Below the pieces are notes generated by a model. That model was not told the origin of the DNA and searched no databases. It worked only from the letters and a program-made list of their open reading frames with translations. Of a stretch of DNA of 64,000 bases, positions 36,508 to 45,501 are shown piece after piece (the stretch's first letter is position 1; every line of letters starts with the position of its first letter). Made by a program: the position numbers and the translations under genes. This DNA comes from JARKPK01 sp964631235 (GTDB taxonomy: Bacteria > Planctomycetota > Planctomycetia > Pirellulales > Thermoguttaceae), in contig CAZVZX010000024.1 of NCBI GenBank assembly GCA_964631235.1, positions 15,624 through 79,623 of the forward strand, written 5' to 3'.

Positions 36508-37788
36508 ATGGATGGAGTGAACACACCACCGCGGAAATTCGCACCGGCGGGCAAAACCGCGCCCCGATGCAGTCCGGCGGCAAGCAGCGCGGCGACGCGG
36601 CGATTCGCGCCGGCGGGGGCGTCGGCGCTGCGGTGTTGGGCGGCGGCGTTGCTGGTTTCGCTCGCGGTGGTGTTCATCGCCGGCTGTGGGCCGCAAACGG
36701 CCCAGTTTGCGCTCAACGACGAGGGCCGAGATCCATCGAGCATTACCCCGCTGAAGCGAGACACGATCGTCCGCGCGATGGCCTCGCTGTTCGGCACGCC
36801 CGATCAGCCCGCCGCGCCGGCAGAGGCCGAACTCGACGCCGCACTGCTTGCCATCGCCGCCGGGCCGGTGGGCAGCGACGAGTCGGGCCGCATGTGGGGC
36901 CTCTATCGCAAGCACTGCGCAAGCTGCCACGGCATTTCCGGCGACGGCGCCGGGCCAAGCGCCGCCGCACTGTCGCCCTACCCGCGCGATTTCCGGTGGG
37001 GACTGTTCAAATACACCTCGACCGCCGGCGGTGCGAAACCCGCGGCCGACGATCTCAATCGCACCTTGCAGCGCGGCATTCCGGGCACGGCGATGCCGTC
37101 GTTCGCCAAGCTGTCGGCCGAGCATCGCGCCGCGCTCGTCGAGTACGTTCGCTACTTGAGCATCCGCGGAGAAACGGAACGGGAATTGATCGCTCTGGTC
37201 GTCGATCAAGACGAATTGATGATTCGGCCCGAAGACGTGGCGGCCGATTCAGTCGCACCGTTGGCGGGCCAGTGGCGCAATGCGGCGGCTCGGGTTGTGG
37301 CTCCGCCCGAGTTCATCTCGCCGGCTGACGCTCGCTGGAGCGAGGCCGTTGGACGCGGAGAGCAGCTTTACGCGAGTCCGGCCGCGCAATGCGCCAAGTG
37401 TCATGGGCCGCACGGCCGCGGCGACGGCGAACAGGCGGCCGACCTGTTCGACGACTGGAACAAGCCGAAAAAAGGGATCACGCCCGAACAAACGCGCCAA
37501 CTGGCTTCGCGGTTCCGCTTGCCGCTGCAAGCGATTCGCCCGCGCGATTTGACGCGCGAGCCGCTTCACGGCGGCGCAACGCCGAGAGACCTTTATTGGC
37601 GCATCGCCGTGGGCATCAAAGGCACGCCCATGCCCGCCGCCCTCGGCGCCGACGGCAAGACCGGCGCCCTGCGGCCCGACGAAATCCGCGACTTGGTGTG
37701 TTATATTCAATCGTTGTCGCCTCGCGCGCGGCGGGCGGCCGAAACGCTCGACGGCGAAGCCACGGCTCGGGCGCAGCCGGCTCGTTGA
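36508..37788 (+). CDS. Dihaem cytochrome c lipoprotein
   Basis: About 426 residues with a lipoprotein signal whose lipobox is FIAGC. Two class I-like c haems follow: CASCHGISGDGAGPS with distal GTAMPSF, and CAKCHGPHGRGDG with distal GTPMPAAL. The N-terminal leader contains an internal repeat (RKFAPAGKTAPRC and RRFAPAGASALRC, 22 codons apart), so the true start may be later. The ATG at 36508 has AAGGAA at good distance; a GTG at 36499 is also open. It lies 111 bp after the cupredoxin gene and is expected to shuttle electrons from the octahaem cytochrome. Confidence 0.9.
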   Translation: MDGVNTPPRKFAPAGKTAPRCSPAASSAATRRFAPAGASALRCWAAALLVSLAVVFIAGCGPQTAQFALNDEGRDPSSITPLKRDTIVRAMASLFGTPDQPAAPAEAELDAALLAIAAGPVGSDESGRMWGLYRKHCASCHGISGDGAGPSAAALSPYPRDFRWGLFKYTSTAGGAKPAADDLNRTLQRGIPGTAMPSFAKLSAEHRAALVEYVRYLSIRGETERELIALVVDQDELMIRPEDVAADSVAPLAGQWRNAAARVVAPPEFISPADARWSEAVGRGEQLYASPAAQCAKCHGPHGRGDGEQAADLFDDWNKPKKGITPEQTRQLASRFRLPLQAIRPRDLTREPLHGGATPRDLYWRIAVGIKGTPMPAALGADGKTGALRPDEIRDLVCYIQSLSPRARRAAETLDGEATARAQPAR

Positions 37789-37952
37789 TCGACGCACAAT
37801 CGCGGCGCACGGAACACCGAAGACAGTGGCCGAGTGCGGGACGAAGGGACCGGGGGCCGGGCCGATCGTTGGGGCCGACGGTCGCTTCGCGTGCGCATGT
37901 CCTTTTTTTGTCGCCGGCGATTTTCTGCTATTGGATTGGGAGCGAATTCGTG

Positions 37953-40337
37953 ATGCGCTGTTTCGCCCGGCCGCGAAATGCCCTTCTGTGCGCTGCGGCG
38001 CTTGTCGGAGCATTCGCGGTTGCCGCGCCTCGACCGTTGCCGGCTGCCGCGCCTCGGCTCGAAAACCGCGTGTTCGATCTATCGGGCAATGTCGAGGTCG
38101 AGGGAGTTTCGGCAAGGGCCGCCGCCGATTTGCAACGCGCTCGAATCTGCTTGGCCGAGCGGCAATGGGACGAAGGCATCGATATTCTCCGGCGGCTTTC
38201 CGATCAGGGAGCCGATGTGCTCGTACCCATCGGCCCGCGGCGCTTTGTGTCGCTTCGCGAGTTCTGCCAGGTGCAACTGGCCGCGTTGCCGGCCGAGGCG
38301 TTGGCCCTCTATCGTCGCCGGGTGGATGATCAGGCGGGCCGCTGGTATGCCGAAGGCATTCGCGAAGGAAACGCGGCGCTGTTGAATCGGGTGGTGGACG
38401 AGGCGTTCGCGTCGAGCTGGGGCGACAAGGCGCTCGATCGGCTAGCGCAAGAGGCGTTGGAACGAGGCGATGCGACCACCGCCCGTTGGTGCTGGCAGCG
38501 GATCGTGCCGCTGTCGGCGGCGGCGGTCGGAGCAGCGGCGACCAAAGTTGATGCGGCCGGCAGAGTGGACTCTGCGGCCCCAGTCGATGCGACGGCCCCG
38601 GTCGAATCGTCGGCCAGCGTTGGCCCGACGGCGGCTGCGGCCGCGGGCGGCGAGTCGGGCAAGCGTTTGCCGGATTGGGCCGCTTGGCCGGCATTTCCCG
38701 ACAGCAAGCTCGACTTGGCGGCGATCCGCGCGCGGCTGGTGCTCTGTTCGATCATCGAAGGCTCGCTCGATCGCGCCAAGAGCGAATGGGCGGAACTCAA
38801 TCGCCTGCACCCGACGGCGCGCGGCCGATGGGGCGGCCAAGAGGTTTGCTATGCCGAGGCCGTTCGTCAGATGCTCGACGAGGCCGCCGATTGGCCGCCG
38901 CTGCCCGGATTGACCGATTGGCCGGCCTTCGGCGGTAACATGCAGCGCAACGGACGGGCCGAGACGCCGCCCGATCCGGCGGGCCCGCAGTGGCGAGTGC
39001 GGTGTGCCGCGCGCGACCGGCCGGACGACGCAGCGGTGCTTCCGCGGGCGAGTGGCGATCGGCCGTTCTTTCCCGTCGTTTGGCGCCAGTTGGTGTTTTT
39101 CCACGATGGAACGCGCGTGGTCGCGTTGCGTATCGACGACGGTCGGCCTGCCTGGGGCGAGGGCGACGGCACGATCTACCGCGACGCTTGGGACGACGCG
39201 CCGCTCGAACAGCCGCTTGCCGACGAGCTTTTCGGCGCGCCGCGCTACACGCTGGCCGCAGCCGACGGCCGGCTCTTTGCGCGATTGGGCAGTCCGTTGA
39301 CGGGCCGACCACTGACCCGCGCCGAACATCGGCCCGGCAGCCTCGTGTGCCTCGACCTTTCGTCGCAAGGCCGGCTTGTTTGGAAGGCGGCCGCCGAACC
39401 CGAATGGGCGTTCGAAGGCGCGCCGGTGGCCGCCGATGGGCGCGTGTTCGTCGCCATGCGGCGGCAAGGTGTGCGTGTGCAGGCGCATGTGGCCTGCTTC
39501 GATGCCGACAACGGGCGGATGCTTTGGCGGCGCTTCGTCTGTGCGGCCGAAAGCCCCGGCAAGGGCGTTCTCTACGAGTGTTCGAATCAACTGCTGAGCT
39601 TCGACCACGGAACGCTCTACTGCAACACCAATTTGGGCGCAGTGGCGGCCATCGAGGCCGAAAGCGGCCGCGTTCGCTGGGTGGCTCTGTACCCACGAGT
39701 CGTCGGCGGCGACGCCCTGCACCCGACGAGTCACTGGCAGCGCGACCCGTCGCCGTGCTTGGTCGATCGCTCGATCGTCTTCGTCGCCCCGGCCGACAGC
39801 CCGCACCTTTTCGCGTACGATGCCGCCTCGGGTCATTTGCTTTGGCAATCGACCGAACAGCTTGCCGAGGTGACGCACCTGCTCGGCACGTGCGGGCCGT
39901 GGCTGCTGGCCGGCGGCGCGCGGCTTTATTGGATTGCCATCGACGGTCCACAGGGCGGACGCCCGCTGCGCCGCTGGCCCGAGGGGGCCGGCGGTCCCGG
40001 CGTCGGACGCGGTGTGCTGGCGGGCCCGTGGGTGCTCTTTCCCACGCGCGAAACGATCGAGGTATTCGAAGCGGTCTCCGCCCGACACGTGCGAACAATC
40101 GAACTCGCTCCGCTCGGCCTCACGGGCGGTAATCTGTTGGTTGCTGGAACCGTTGGCGAGAAAACCGGGCGTCCCGGCTTAGTGGCGCCGGGAACCCTGC
40201 TTCTGGCCACCGCCGATGAATTGGTTGCCTTTTCCAATACGGCCGGTCCGCGGCCGCCAAGCCCGGTGCCGCTCAGCGCAGTGCAGCCGGCGATTAAAGT
40301 CGGTGCTGCTGCTTCGCCGCTCGCCGAGAACGAATAG
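37953..40337 (+). CDS. Exported PQQ-like beta-propeller protein
   Basis: A 794-residue exported protein (signal peptide MRCFARPRNALLCAAALVGA). The N-terminal third is helical and TPR-like, with an Ala/Ser/Val-rich linker (VDATAPVESSASVGPTAAA). The rest is a BamB/PQQ-type propeller with repeats such as ALRIDDGRPAWGEG, CFDADNGRMLWRRFV, IEAESGRVRWVALY and YDAASGHLLWQS. No quinoprotein catalytic Asp/Glu set is obvious, so a binding or scaffolding role is more likely than PQQ enzyme activity. The frame is open far upstream over the dihaem gene; ATG 37953 (or GTG 37950) is the only start with a signal peptide and a GGGAG site. Confidence 0.85.
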   Translation: MRCFARPRNALLCAAALVGAFAVAAPRPLPAAAPRLENRVFDLSGNVEVEGVSARAAADLQRARICLAERQWDEGIDILRRLSDQGADVLVPIGPRRFVSLREFCQVQLAALPAEALALYRRRVDDQAGRWYAEGIREGNAALLNRVVDEAFASSWGDKALDRLAQEALERGDATTARWCWQRIVPLSAAAVGAAATKVDAAGRVDSAAPVDATAPVESSASVGPTAAAAAGGESGKRLPDWAAWPAFPDSKLDLAAIRARLVLCSIIEGSLDRAKSEWAELNRLHPTARGRWGGQEVCYAEAVRQMLDEAADWPPLPGLTDWPAFGGNMQRNGRAETPPDPAGPQWRVRCAARDRPDDAAVLPRASGDRPFFPVVWRQLVFFHDGTRVVALRIDDGRPAWGEGDGTIYRDAWDDAPLEQPLADELFGAPRYTLAAADGRLFARLGSPLTGRPLTRAEHRPGSLVCLDLSSQGRLVWKAAAEPEWAFEGAPVAADGRVFVAMRRQGVRVQAHVACFDADNGRMLWRRFVCAAESPGKGVLYECSNQLLSFDHGTLYCNTNLGAVAAIEAESGRVRWVALYPRVVGGDALHPTSHWQRDPSPCLVDRSIVFVAPADSPHLFAYDAASGHLLWQSTEQLAEVTHLLGTCGPWLLAGGARLYWIAIDGPQGGRPLRRWPEGAGGPGVGRGVLAGPWVLFPTRETIEVFEAVSARHVRTIELAPLGLTGGNLLVAGTVGEKTGRPGLVAPGTLLLATADELVAFSNTAGPRPPSPVPLSAVQPAIKVGAAASPLAENE

Positions 40338-40818
40338 GTTCTCTTGCGAGAGTGGGGTAAATGGGCCGTTCAGGTAGAGTCCTGGCGGCGTCTTGTCTCT
40401 CTTGGCAAAGATGTCCCGTTGCCGGCCGGTTCAATCCAGCGGGCGGGGGGAAAGAACGTTCGGCTCGGGTGCCGAAACGAATGATTTTTCCCGCCAGAAC
40501 GAGGCCACTTCGCCCCGTGCGAGCAAAAAAAAGCAGTCCGGGCCGACTAAGCAGCCGGCACCGGACTGTCCCCCCCTCGGAATGTCGCCGTGTAATCGGT
40601 TGAGTTTCGTCTTGAGTAGCTTGGCGATGGTGCATAGAATCGGCCGCCTTTCGGTCTGAACTTTGGAAAAGTTTTCCGAACGGGCAAAAACTGCCGATCG
40701 TTTCGGCTGAAACTATCACCCCGACTCTGCCGATCTTTGCGTAGGCGCAAGCTCTGTTCTTGGTGAACTGCGATTCCGCCGAAGCGAGCATCGCTCTTTC
40801 GATCAAGGAAGGGAATCC
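40338..40818. other. Intergenic, contains a minus-strand terminator
   Basis: About 480 bp between the propeller gene and the MotA-type gene. It contains a strong hairpin with a T tract for leftward transcription, annotated separately. No gene was seen. Confidence 0.55.
40525..40568 (-). terminator. Intrinsic terminator facing leftward
   Basis: Arms CAGTCCGG (40534-40541) and CCGGACTG (40561-40568), with an inner GCCG/CGGC extension and one bulge. On the minus strand the hairpin is followed by eight T (40525-40532). No minus-strand gene lies upstream of it for several kilobases, so it may end an antisense transcript or be part of a short mobile repeat. Confidence 0.6.
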
Positions 40819-42048
40819 GTGAATAGCATCGGACGCTTTTTCGGCTGGCTGACCCATTCGGCCGTTTTTTGGGGCGCAGTGGCCGCCGTAGGTTTTTATG
40901 CGCTGATCGATTTGGGGCCGCTCGACTACGTTTTGGTGCGCCGCTATTGCACCGGACACTTGGTCGAGTATCTCGAGGTGCTGCTGTTCGCCATTGGGTT
41001 GGCGATGCTCGGGCTGAAGATGCTCGATGCTTTGGGGCAGCGCTGGCGGCTCGCGCAACCATTGCCGGAGCCCGGCGACGAAACCGACTTGACTCAACGC
41101 GCCCGCGGCTGGCGTCAGCGGCTTGCCGCGCTGCCGTCGCCGCTGTCGGGCGACGCGCTTCCGCGACGGCTTTGCCTGGCGATGGAGTTCGTTGCCGCGC
41201 GCGGTTCGACCGAAGGGCTCGACGACGAACAGAAGTATTGGTCGGAAACCGAGGCCGCCGCTTCTCACGCCGGCTATGCCCTTTTTCGCGTGATCGTTTG
41301 GGCGATTCCGATTCTCGGGTTCCTCGGCACGGTGCTGGGGATCACCGTGGCGCTGAACAGCATCGACTTGGCCGCTCCGGAGAAATCCATGGCCGAGGTG
41401 CTCGGCGGGTTGGGCTTGAAGTTCGACACGACGGCGTTGGCCTTGGTGCTTTCGATGCTGCTGATGTTTTTGCACTACTTTGTGGAACGATTCGAGAATC
41501 GGCTTCGCGAGGACGTCGATCGGACGGCCGCCCGGCTTCTGGCCGAGCGATTTCCCAGCCTGCCGGCCGGGCCCGACGGACAACTGCTGGTCGTTCGCCG
41601 CATGGCCGAGACGATGGTGGCTGCCACGGAACGGCTGGTCGAACGCCAGACGGAGCTTTGGCGTTCGGCGATCGACGCGGCGGCCGTGCGATGGACGGAG
41701 ATGGCCTCCGCGGCTGGCGCGACACTAACCGAAGCGGTCGAGCGCGGACTGGGCGACAGTTTGGCCAAGGCGCGGATCGAAACGGCGGCCTCGTTGGCCG
41801 AGCTTCAGCAAACGGCCCTGCGCCAAGTTGAAGTGCTGGAAAATGCGGTGCGGGCCGCCGGCGAAGTCGCCGCGTTGGAGCGGGCGTTGAACGATAATCT
41901 TTCGGCCCTGGCCGGCGCGAAGCACTTCGAGCAGACCATTACGAGCTTGGCGGCGGCGGTCCATTTGCTGACGGCGCGGCTGAGCGATGCCGCCCCGCCA
42001 CAGCCGATCCGTTTAGAACCGTCGCGCAAGGCGGCCCGTGCGGCATGA
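40819..42048 (+). CDS. MotA/TolQ/ExbB proton-channel family protein
   Basis: A 409-residue membrane protein starting at a GTG with a strong AAGGAAGGG site. Two N-terminal helices are followed by a cytoplasmic segment and the channel pair, whose conserved part is IPILGFLGTVLGITVALNSI and LKFDTTALALVLSMLLMFLHYFVE. These are the TolQ/ExbB/MotA blocks that line the proton path. A long C-terminal coiled coil follows (ERLVERQTELWRSAIDAA and onwards), longer than in TolQ. The stop overlaps the next start (ATGA). It should form a proton-driven motor with the two single-span proteins downstream. Whether it serves transport, gliding or envelope maintenance is unknown. Confidence 0.9.
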   Translation: MNSIGRFFGWLTHSAVFWGAVAAVGFYALIDLGPLDYVLVRRYCTGHLVEYLEVLLFAIGLAMLGLKMLDALGQRWRLAQPLPEPGDETDLTQRARGWRQRLAALPSPLSGDALPRRLCLAMEFVAARGSTEGLDDEQKYWSETEAAASHAGYALFRVIVWAIPILGFLGTVLGITVALNSIDLAAPEKSMAEVLGGLGLKFDTTALALVLSMLLMFLHYFVERFENRLREDVDRTAARLLAERFPSLPAGPDGQLLVVRRMAETMVAATERLVERQTELWRSAIDAAAVRWTEMASAAGATLTEAVERGLGDSLAKARIETAASLAELQQTALRQVEVLENAVRAAGEVAALERALNDNLSALAGAKHFEQTITSLAAAVHLLTARLSDAAPPQPIRLEPSRKAARAA

Positions 42049-44012
42049 GCTATCGCCGTTGGAAACAACTCGCTTTCCGCTTGCGCCCCGGGCCGAGGGT
42101 GGCTCTCTTTCCGTTCTTGGCCGTATTGATTTGCACGATGGGCGCGCTGGTCCCGTTGTTGCTGGCCATGGCGCATCAGGCGCGGCTCAGCGCACAGGCC
42201 GAAGCCCAGGCCCGCACCGCCGATCGCACCAAAGAGCTTGACGAGCAGCGCGAGGCCGTGCAATGGCGCGTCGAGCAGCTCCGTGCCGCTCGCCGCCAAA
42301 CCGAGGCTCAATGGGAGAAGGCGCAGCAGTACCTCGGCCACCTTGAAGACCACTCGCGGCGACTGGAAGAAGAAATCCGTCAACTGCGCCGCGAGCAGGA
42401 ATTGCTGCAACAGCAGCGCGGGCACGACAGGGCCGACCTCGAACAACTCGAAGCGCAATGCCGGCAGGTGGAGGAGGAAATCGCCCGCGCCGAGGCCGAG
42501 GCGACGCTGCCGCGCACCGATCGCAAACAGCGCAGCTATGCGTTGGTGCCGTTTGTCGGACCGAACCGCACGCAGCGACGGCCGATTTATTTGGAATGCA
42601 CGGCCCGAGCCGTGATCGTTCAGCCCGAGGGGATTCGGCTCACGGCCGAAGATTTCGACGGTCCGTTGGGCGCCTCGAATCCGTTGATCAGCGTGGTTCG
42701 CGCCGCCCGCGAGCAAATGGTGCTTAGCGGCGCGATCGATCCCGACCGCGACGGCGAACCCTATCCGCTGCTGTTGGTCCGTCCGGACGGCGTGGCCGCG
42801 TACCACTACGCCCGCGTCGCCCTGAAGCCTTGGGGGCCCGACTTCGGTTATGAACTGATCTCGGCGGAGCTTTCGCTGGCCTATCCGCCGCCGGATGCAC
42901 GACTGGCCGAGGTAATGCAGACGGCCTTGACGCAAGCGCGGCAGGTTCAGGCCCGATTGATCGCCGCCGCTCCGCGGAGCTACGGCAACGCGCGGCGGAT
43001 GCGCCCGGGACCGGCCGACGAGGCCGCCCAAGCAGCCGACGCCACAGTGGAAGCAGCGGGCGTTGCCGGCGCCGGCTCGAACGCAGGCGCCGCACGTGCG
43101 GGAACTTTCGTGGGGCCGGGCGGCGGAAGTACGGGCACGGGAACACTCGCGACCGGCACAAGAGGCGCGACCGGCGCGCCTGCCGGAGCAGCGGGCTTTG
43201 GAGGTATCGGAAGCATGACCGCGGCCGGTTCGGCAGGCGGCGGTGCTGGTGCGGGACCGGGTGGGGACAGAGCGGGACTGGGTGGAGACGGAGCGATCCC
43301 GGGATCGGGCGGCGCGATGTCAACCGGAACGATTGCGGCCGGCTCATCGTCGGATCAGGGCATTGCGGGCGTCGGCGGCAGGGCGGGAACCACACTGTCT
43401 GATGGAGAAATTCGTTTGGACAATCCCGTGCGCGGCGCGGGGGCGGCCGATGCCCGTTACGGTGCCGCCGGCCAACGGCCGGCGTCGGGGCAGGGGGCTA
43501 CGAGTCGGTCTGCCGATGGCGGCCGCGGCGGTGCGGTCGGTGCGCTTCCCGGTCAGTGGCAGGAAAAGCCGCCGGGGACGAGCTCGACAGCCGCCGTTTC
43601 CGAGCATCAGGGGCAGCCCGGCGCGACCGAGCGGCATGCGTCGTCGCGCGCGAGGAATCGCCCCGATTGGGCCTTGCCCGAGGCCGGCCCGAAGAGCACG
43701 GGCATTGTTCGTCCGATCCGTGTCGAGCTGTACGCCGATCGCATGATCGTCGGCACCGGCACGGCCGCGAAGACGATTGCCCTGCCTGCGCGCACGGCGG
43801 CAGTGACCGATGAACTTGTGGCCGCCCTGTGGGCCCAAATGGATTCGTGGGGAATTGCCGGCAAGTCGGCACATTGGCGTCCGGTGCTTGCCGTCGAGGT
43901 TGCGCCGGGAGCCGACGGCCGCTATGCCGACCTGACGCGGATGCTCGAGGGCAGCGGCGTTGCCGTGGAGCGACGCGCCTCGGCAAGGGTCGAGGGCGGT
44001 TCGCTGCGATAA
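42045..44012 (+). CDS. Single-span coiled-coil protein, partner of MotA-type channel
   Basis: A 655-residue protein. One membrane helix (VALFPFLAVLICTMGALVPLLL) is followed by a coiled coil (residues about 50-155) and a globular block (PIYLECTARAVIVQPEGIRL to LISAELSLAYPPP). A Gly/Ala-rich low-complexity stretch of roughly 200 residues and a last block (IRVELYADRMIVGTGTAAK) complete it. The topology resembles TolR/ExbD/MotB stator partners, but no canonical Asp in the membrane helix was seen. Translational coupling to the channel gene supports a complex. I do not recognise a named family; it is probably planctomycete-specific. Confidence 0.8.
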   Translation: MSYRRWKQLAFRLRPGPRVALFPFLAVLICTMGALVPLLLAMAHQARLSAQAEAQARTADRTKELDEQREAVQWRVEQLRAARRQTEAQWEKAQQYLGHLEDHSRRLEEEIRQLRREQELLQQQRGHDRADLEQLEAQCRQVEEEIARAEAEATLPRTDRKQRSYALVPFVGPNRTQRRPIYLECTARAVIVQPEGIRLTAEDFDGPLGASNPLISVVRAAREQMVLSGAIDPDRDGEPYPLLLVRPDGVAAYHYARVALKPWGPDFGYELISAELSLAYPPPDARLAEVMQTALTQARQVQARLIAAAPRSYGNARRMRPGPADEAAQAADATVEAAGVAGAGSNAGAARAGTFVGPGGGSTGTGTLATGTRGATGAPAGAAGFGGIGSMTAAGSAGGGAGAGPGGDRAGLGGDGAIPGSGGAMSTGTIAAGSSSDQGIAGVGGRAGTTLSDGEIRLDNPVRGAGAADARYGAAGQRPASGQGATSRSADGGRGGAVGALPGQWQEKPPGTSSTAAVSEHQGQPGATERHASSRARNRPDWALPEAGPKSTGIVRPIRVELYADRMIVGTGTAAKTIALPARTAAVTDELVAALWAQMDSWGIAGKSAHWRPVLAVEVAPGADGRYADLTRMLEGSGVAVERRASARVEGGSLR

Positions 44013-44167
44013 ACAACATTCATCGGCGAGTCGGCTGCGGGCGACGAGGCCGGCTGCGCGTCAGATTCGCGCAAGGGAAGCGGTGCGATGCATCGGGCCG
44101 GCGAAAACGACGCGAAAGAGCGAATCGGTCGGTGGCCGATCGCGGCGGCAGGGAAGCGAACGCACTG

Positions 44168-45166
44168 ATGGCACAAATACAGAACGAACACGAAGCGATC
44201 AACTCCGACTCGTTTGTCGATATCATTGCCAGCGTTGTCAGCGTGATGCTGATCATGGTGATGCTGATCGGCATGCGCATCCGCAGCGCGTCGATCGAAG
44301 AGTTGGCCGACGCCGGCGCGGAAGAATCGCATCGGGCATTGCAACAGGCCCTTGCATTGGAAGAGACCACCCGAAGCGAAACGATCGAGGCCGCCGGCCG
44401 CATTGCGGAAATCGAGCAATGGGCCCGCGCCCGGGCCGCGCACCGCGACGCGCTGGCGCTGACCGCTGCGGTGTTGCGTCGTCAACTGGAAGAGGATCGC
44501 AACCGGCTGGCGGGCGACGACCGCCGGCAATATGAACTGGCGCGGCGGCTCGAGGAAGGCCGCATCCGCCTGACGCGCCTGCGGCAACAGATCGATCAAG
44601 GGGCAAGTTTGCCGCAGCGCGAGATCGAATCGCTCGCTGTGTTTCCCACGCCGATCAGCCGTCGCGTGGAGGGGCCGGAAAAACACTTTCAACTTCGCTG
44701 GGGGCGGATCGTTGTGGTGCCGCTGCAACAACTCACCCGTGCGGCCGAAGAGGCGGCGCGACGCAAGGGGCTCGACCGCGACGGCCGATTGAGCGATGCG
44801 GTCGGACCGATCGGCGGATTCACGATGAAGTACTCGGTTCAATTGCGGCAACGCGACGCCGACGGATTGCCCAGCGGCGGGCCGGGGTGGACTGAATCGC
44901 GGTGCGAAATCTATCCAACTTCAGAGACGTTGGGCGAGACGGTGGACGAGGCGCTGGCGCCTGTTTCCGCATTCCGCGACGAATTGGCGTCGTGCAAGCC
45001 CGGCCGGCACACGATCACCCTTTGGGTTTATCCCGACAGTTTCGACGCCTTCCGCAAGGTGCGCGATGAGCTTTATCGTCTGCACTTTGCTGTCGCTGTT
45101 TGGCCGCTGCCCGACGACGCGCCGATCGCCGGTTCGTCCGATGGCGATCGCTCGGCCGCCCAATAA
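44168..45166 (+). CDS. Second single-span partner of the MotA-type channel
   Basis: A 332-residue protein. It starts MAQIQNEHEAINSDSFVDII, then one membrane helix (ASVVSVMLIMVMLIGMRI), and a coiled coil to about residue 150. The C-terminal domain contains FTMKYSVQLRQRD and TITLWVYPDSFDAFRKVRDE, resembling ExbD/TolR periplasmic domains in shape. An Asp (SDSFVDI) just before the helix is the nearest acidic residue to the membrane and could be the channel-facing proton acceptor, but this is a guess. The start at 44168 is chosen because the helix must lie near the N-terminus. It is 155 bp downstream of the previous gene. Confidence 0.8.
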   Translation: MAQIQNEHEAINSDSFVDIIASVVSVMLIMVMLIGMRIRSASIEELADAGAEESHRALQQALALEETTRSETIEAAGRIAEIEQWARARAAHRDALALTAAVLRRQLEEDRNRLAGDDRRQYELARRLEEGRIRLTRLRQQIDQGASLPQREIESLAVFPTPISRRVEGPEKHFQLRWGRIVVVPLQQLTRAAEEAARRKGLDRDGRLSDAVGPIGGFTMKYSVQLRQRDADGLPSGGPGWTESRCEIYPTSETLGETVDEALAPVSAFRDELASCKPGRHTITLWVYPDSFDAFRKVRDELYRLHFAVAVWPLPDDAPIAGSSDGDRSAAQ

Positions 45167-45180
45167 TCCGCCGCACCGAA

Positions 45181-45276
45181 AACAGTTCCGCAACGATTGC
45201 GGAAGCGGCTGCCGGCGCAATGCAGCGGCCTTTTGCGTGCCGTTCCCGTTTGAACTGCTTTGCGTTTTCTGCGGCG
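45181..45276 (-). repeat. Dispersed element B, copy 3
   Basis: On the minus strand it runs GCCGCAGAAAACGC, GCAGTTCAAACGG, and ends CCGCAATCGTTGCGGAACTGTT. It begins 14 bp past the stop of the last motor gene. Confidence 0.7.
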
Positions 45277-45320
45277 TTATTTGGTCCCGCTTGTCCGCGT
45301 TTTATTGCGGCTATAGCCGT

Positions 45321-45500
45321 CTATTCGCGTTTCTTCGCGTCCGTTCGCGCTAATTCGCGTCCATTCGTGGTTTGTTGGATTTCTTGGCGTTTCTTCGCGT
45401 TCATTAGCGCTGATTTGCGTCCATTCGTGGTTTCTTATCTCTCTTCGCGTTGATTCGCGTTCATTGGCGGTTTCTTGTATTGCTTCGCGTTTCTTCGCGG
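45321..45500 (-). repeat. CGCGAAT array beside the GH57 gene
   Basis: About eighteen 10-bp steps of ATTCGCGT/TTCTTCGCGT-type blocks, with a 60-bp repeat from 45361 to 45421. On the minus strand the blocks read CGCGAAT or CGCGAAG and begin within a few bases of the GH57 stop codon. The border GTGCTGAACCGCGAA overlaps the last codon and the stop of GH57. Confidence 0.85.
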
Positions 45501-45501
45501 T

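Noticed and set aside
38442..40088. 548-codon frame opposite the beta-propeller gene
   Set aside because: Antisense shadow of a gene with a signal peptide and clear propeller repeats.
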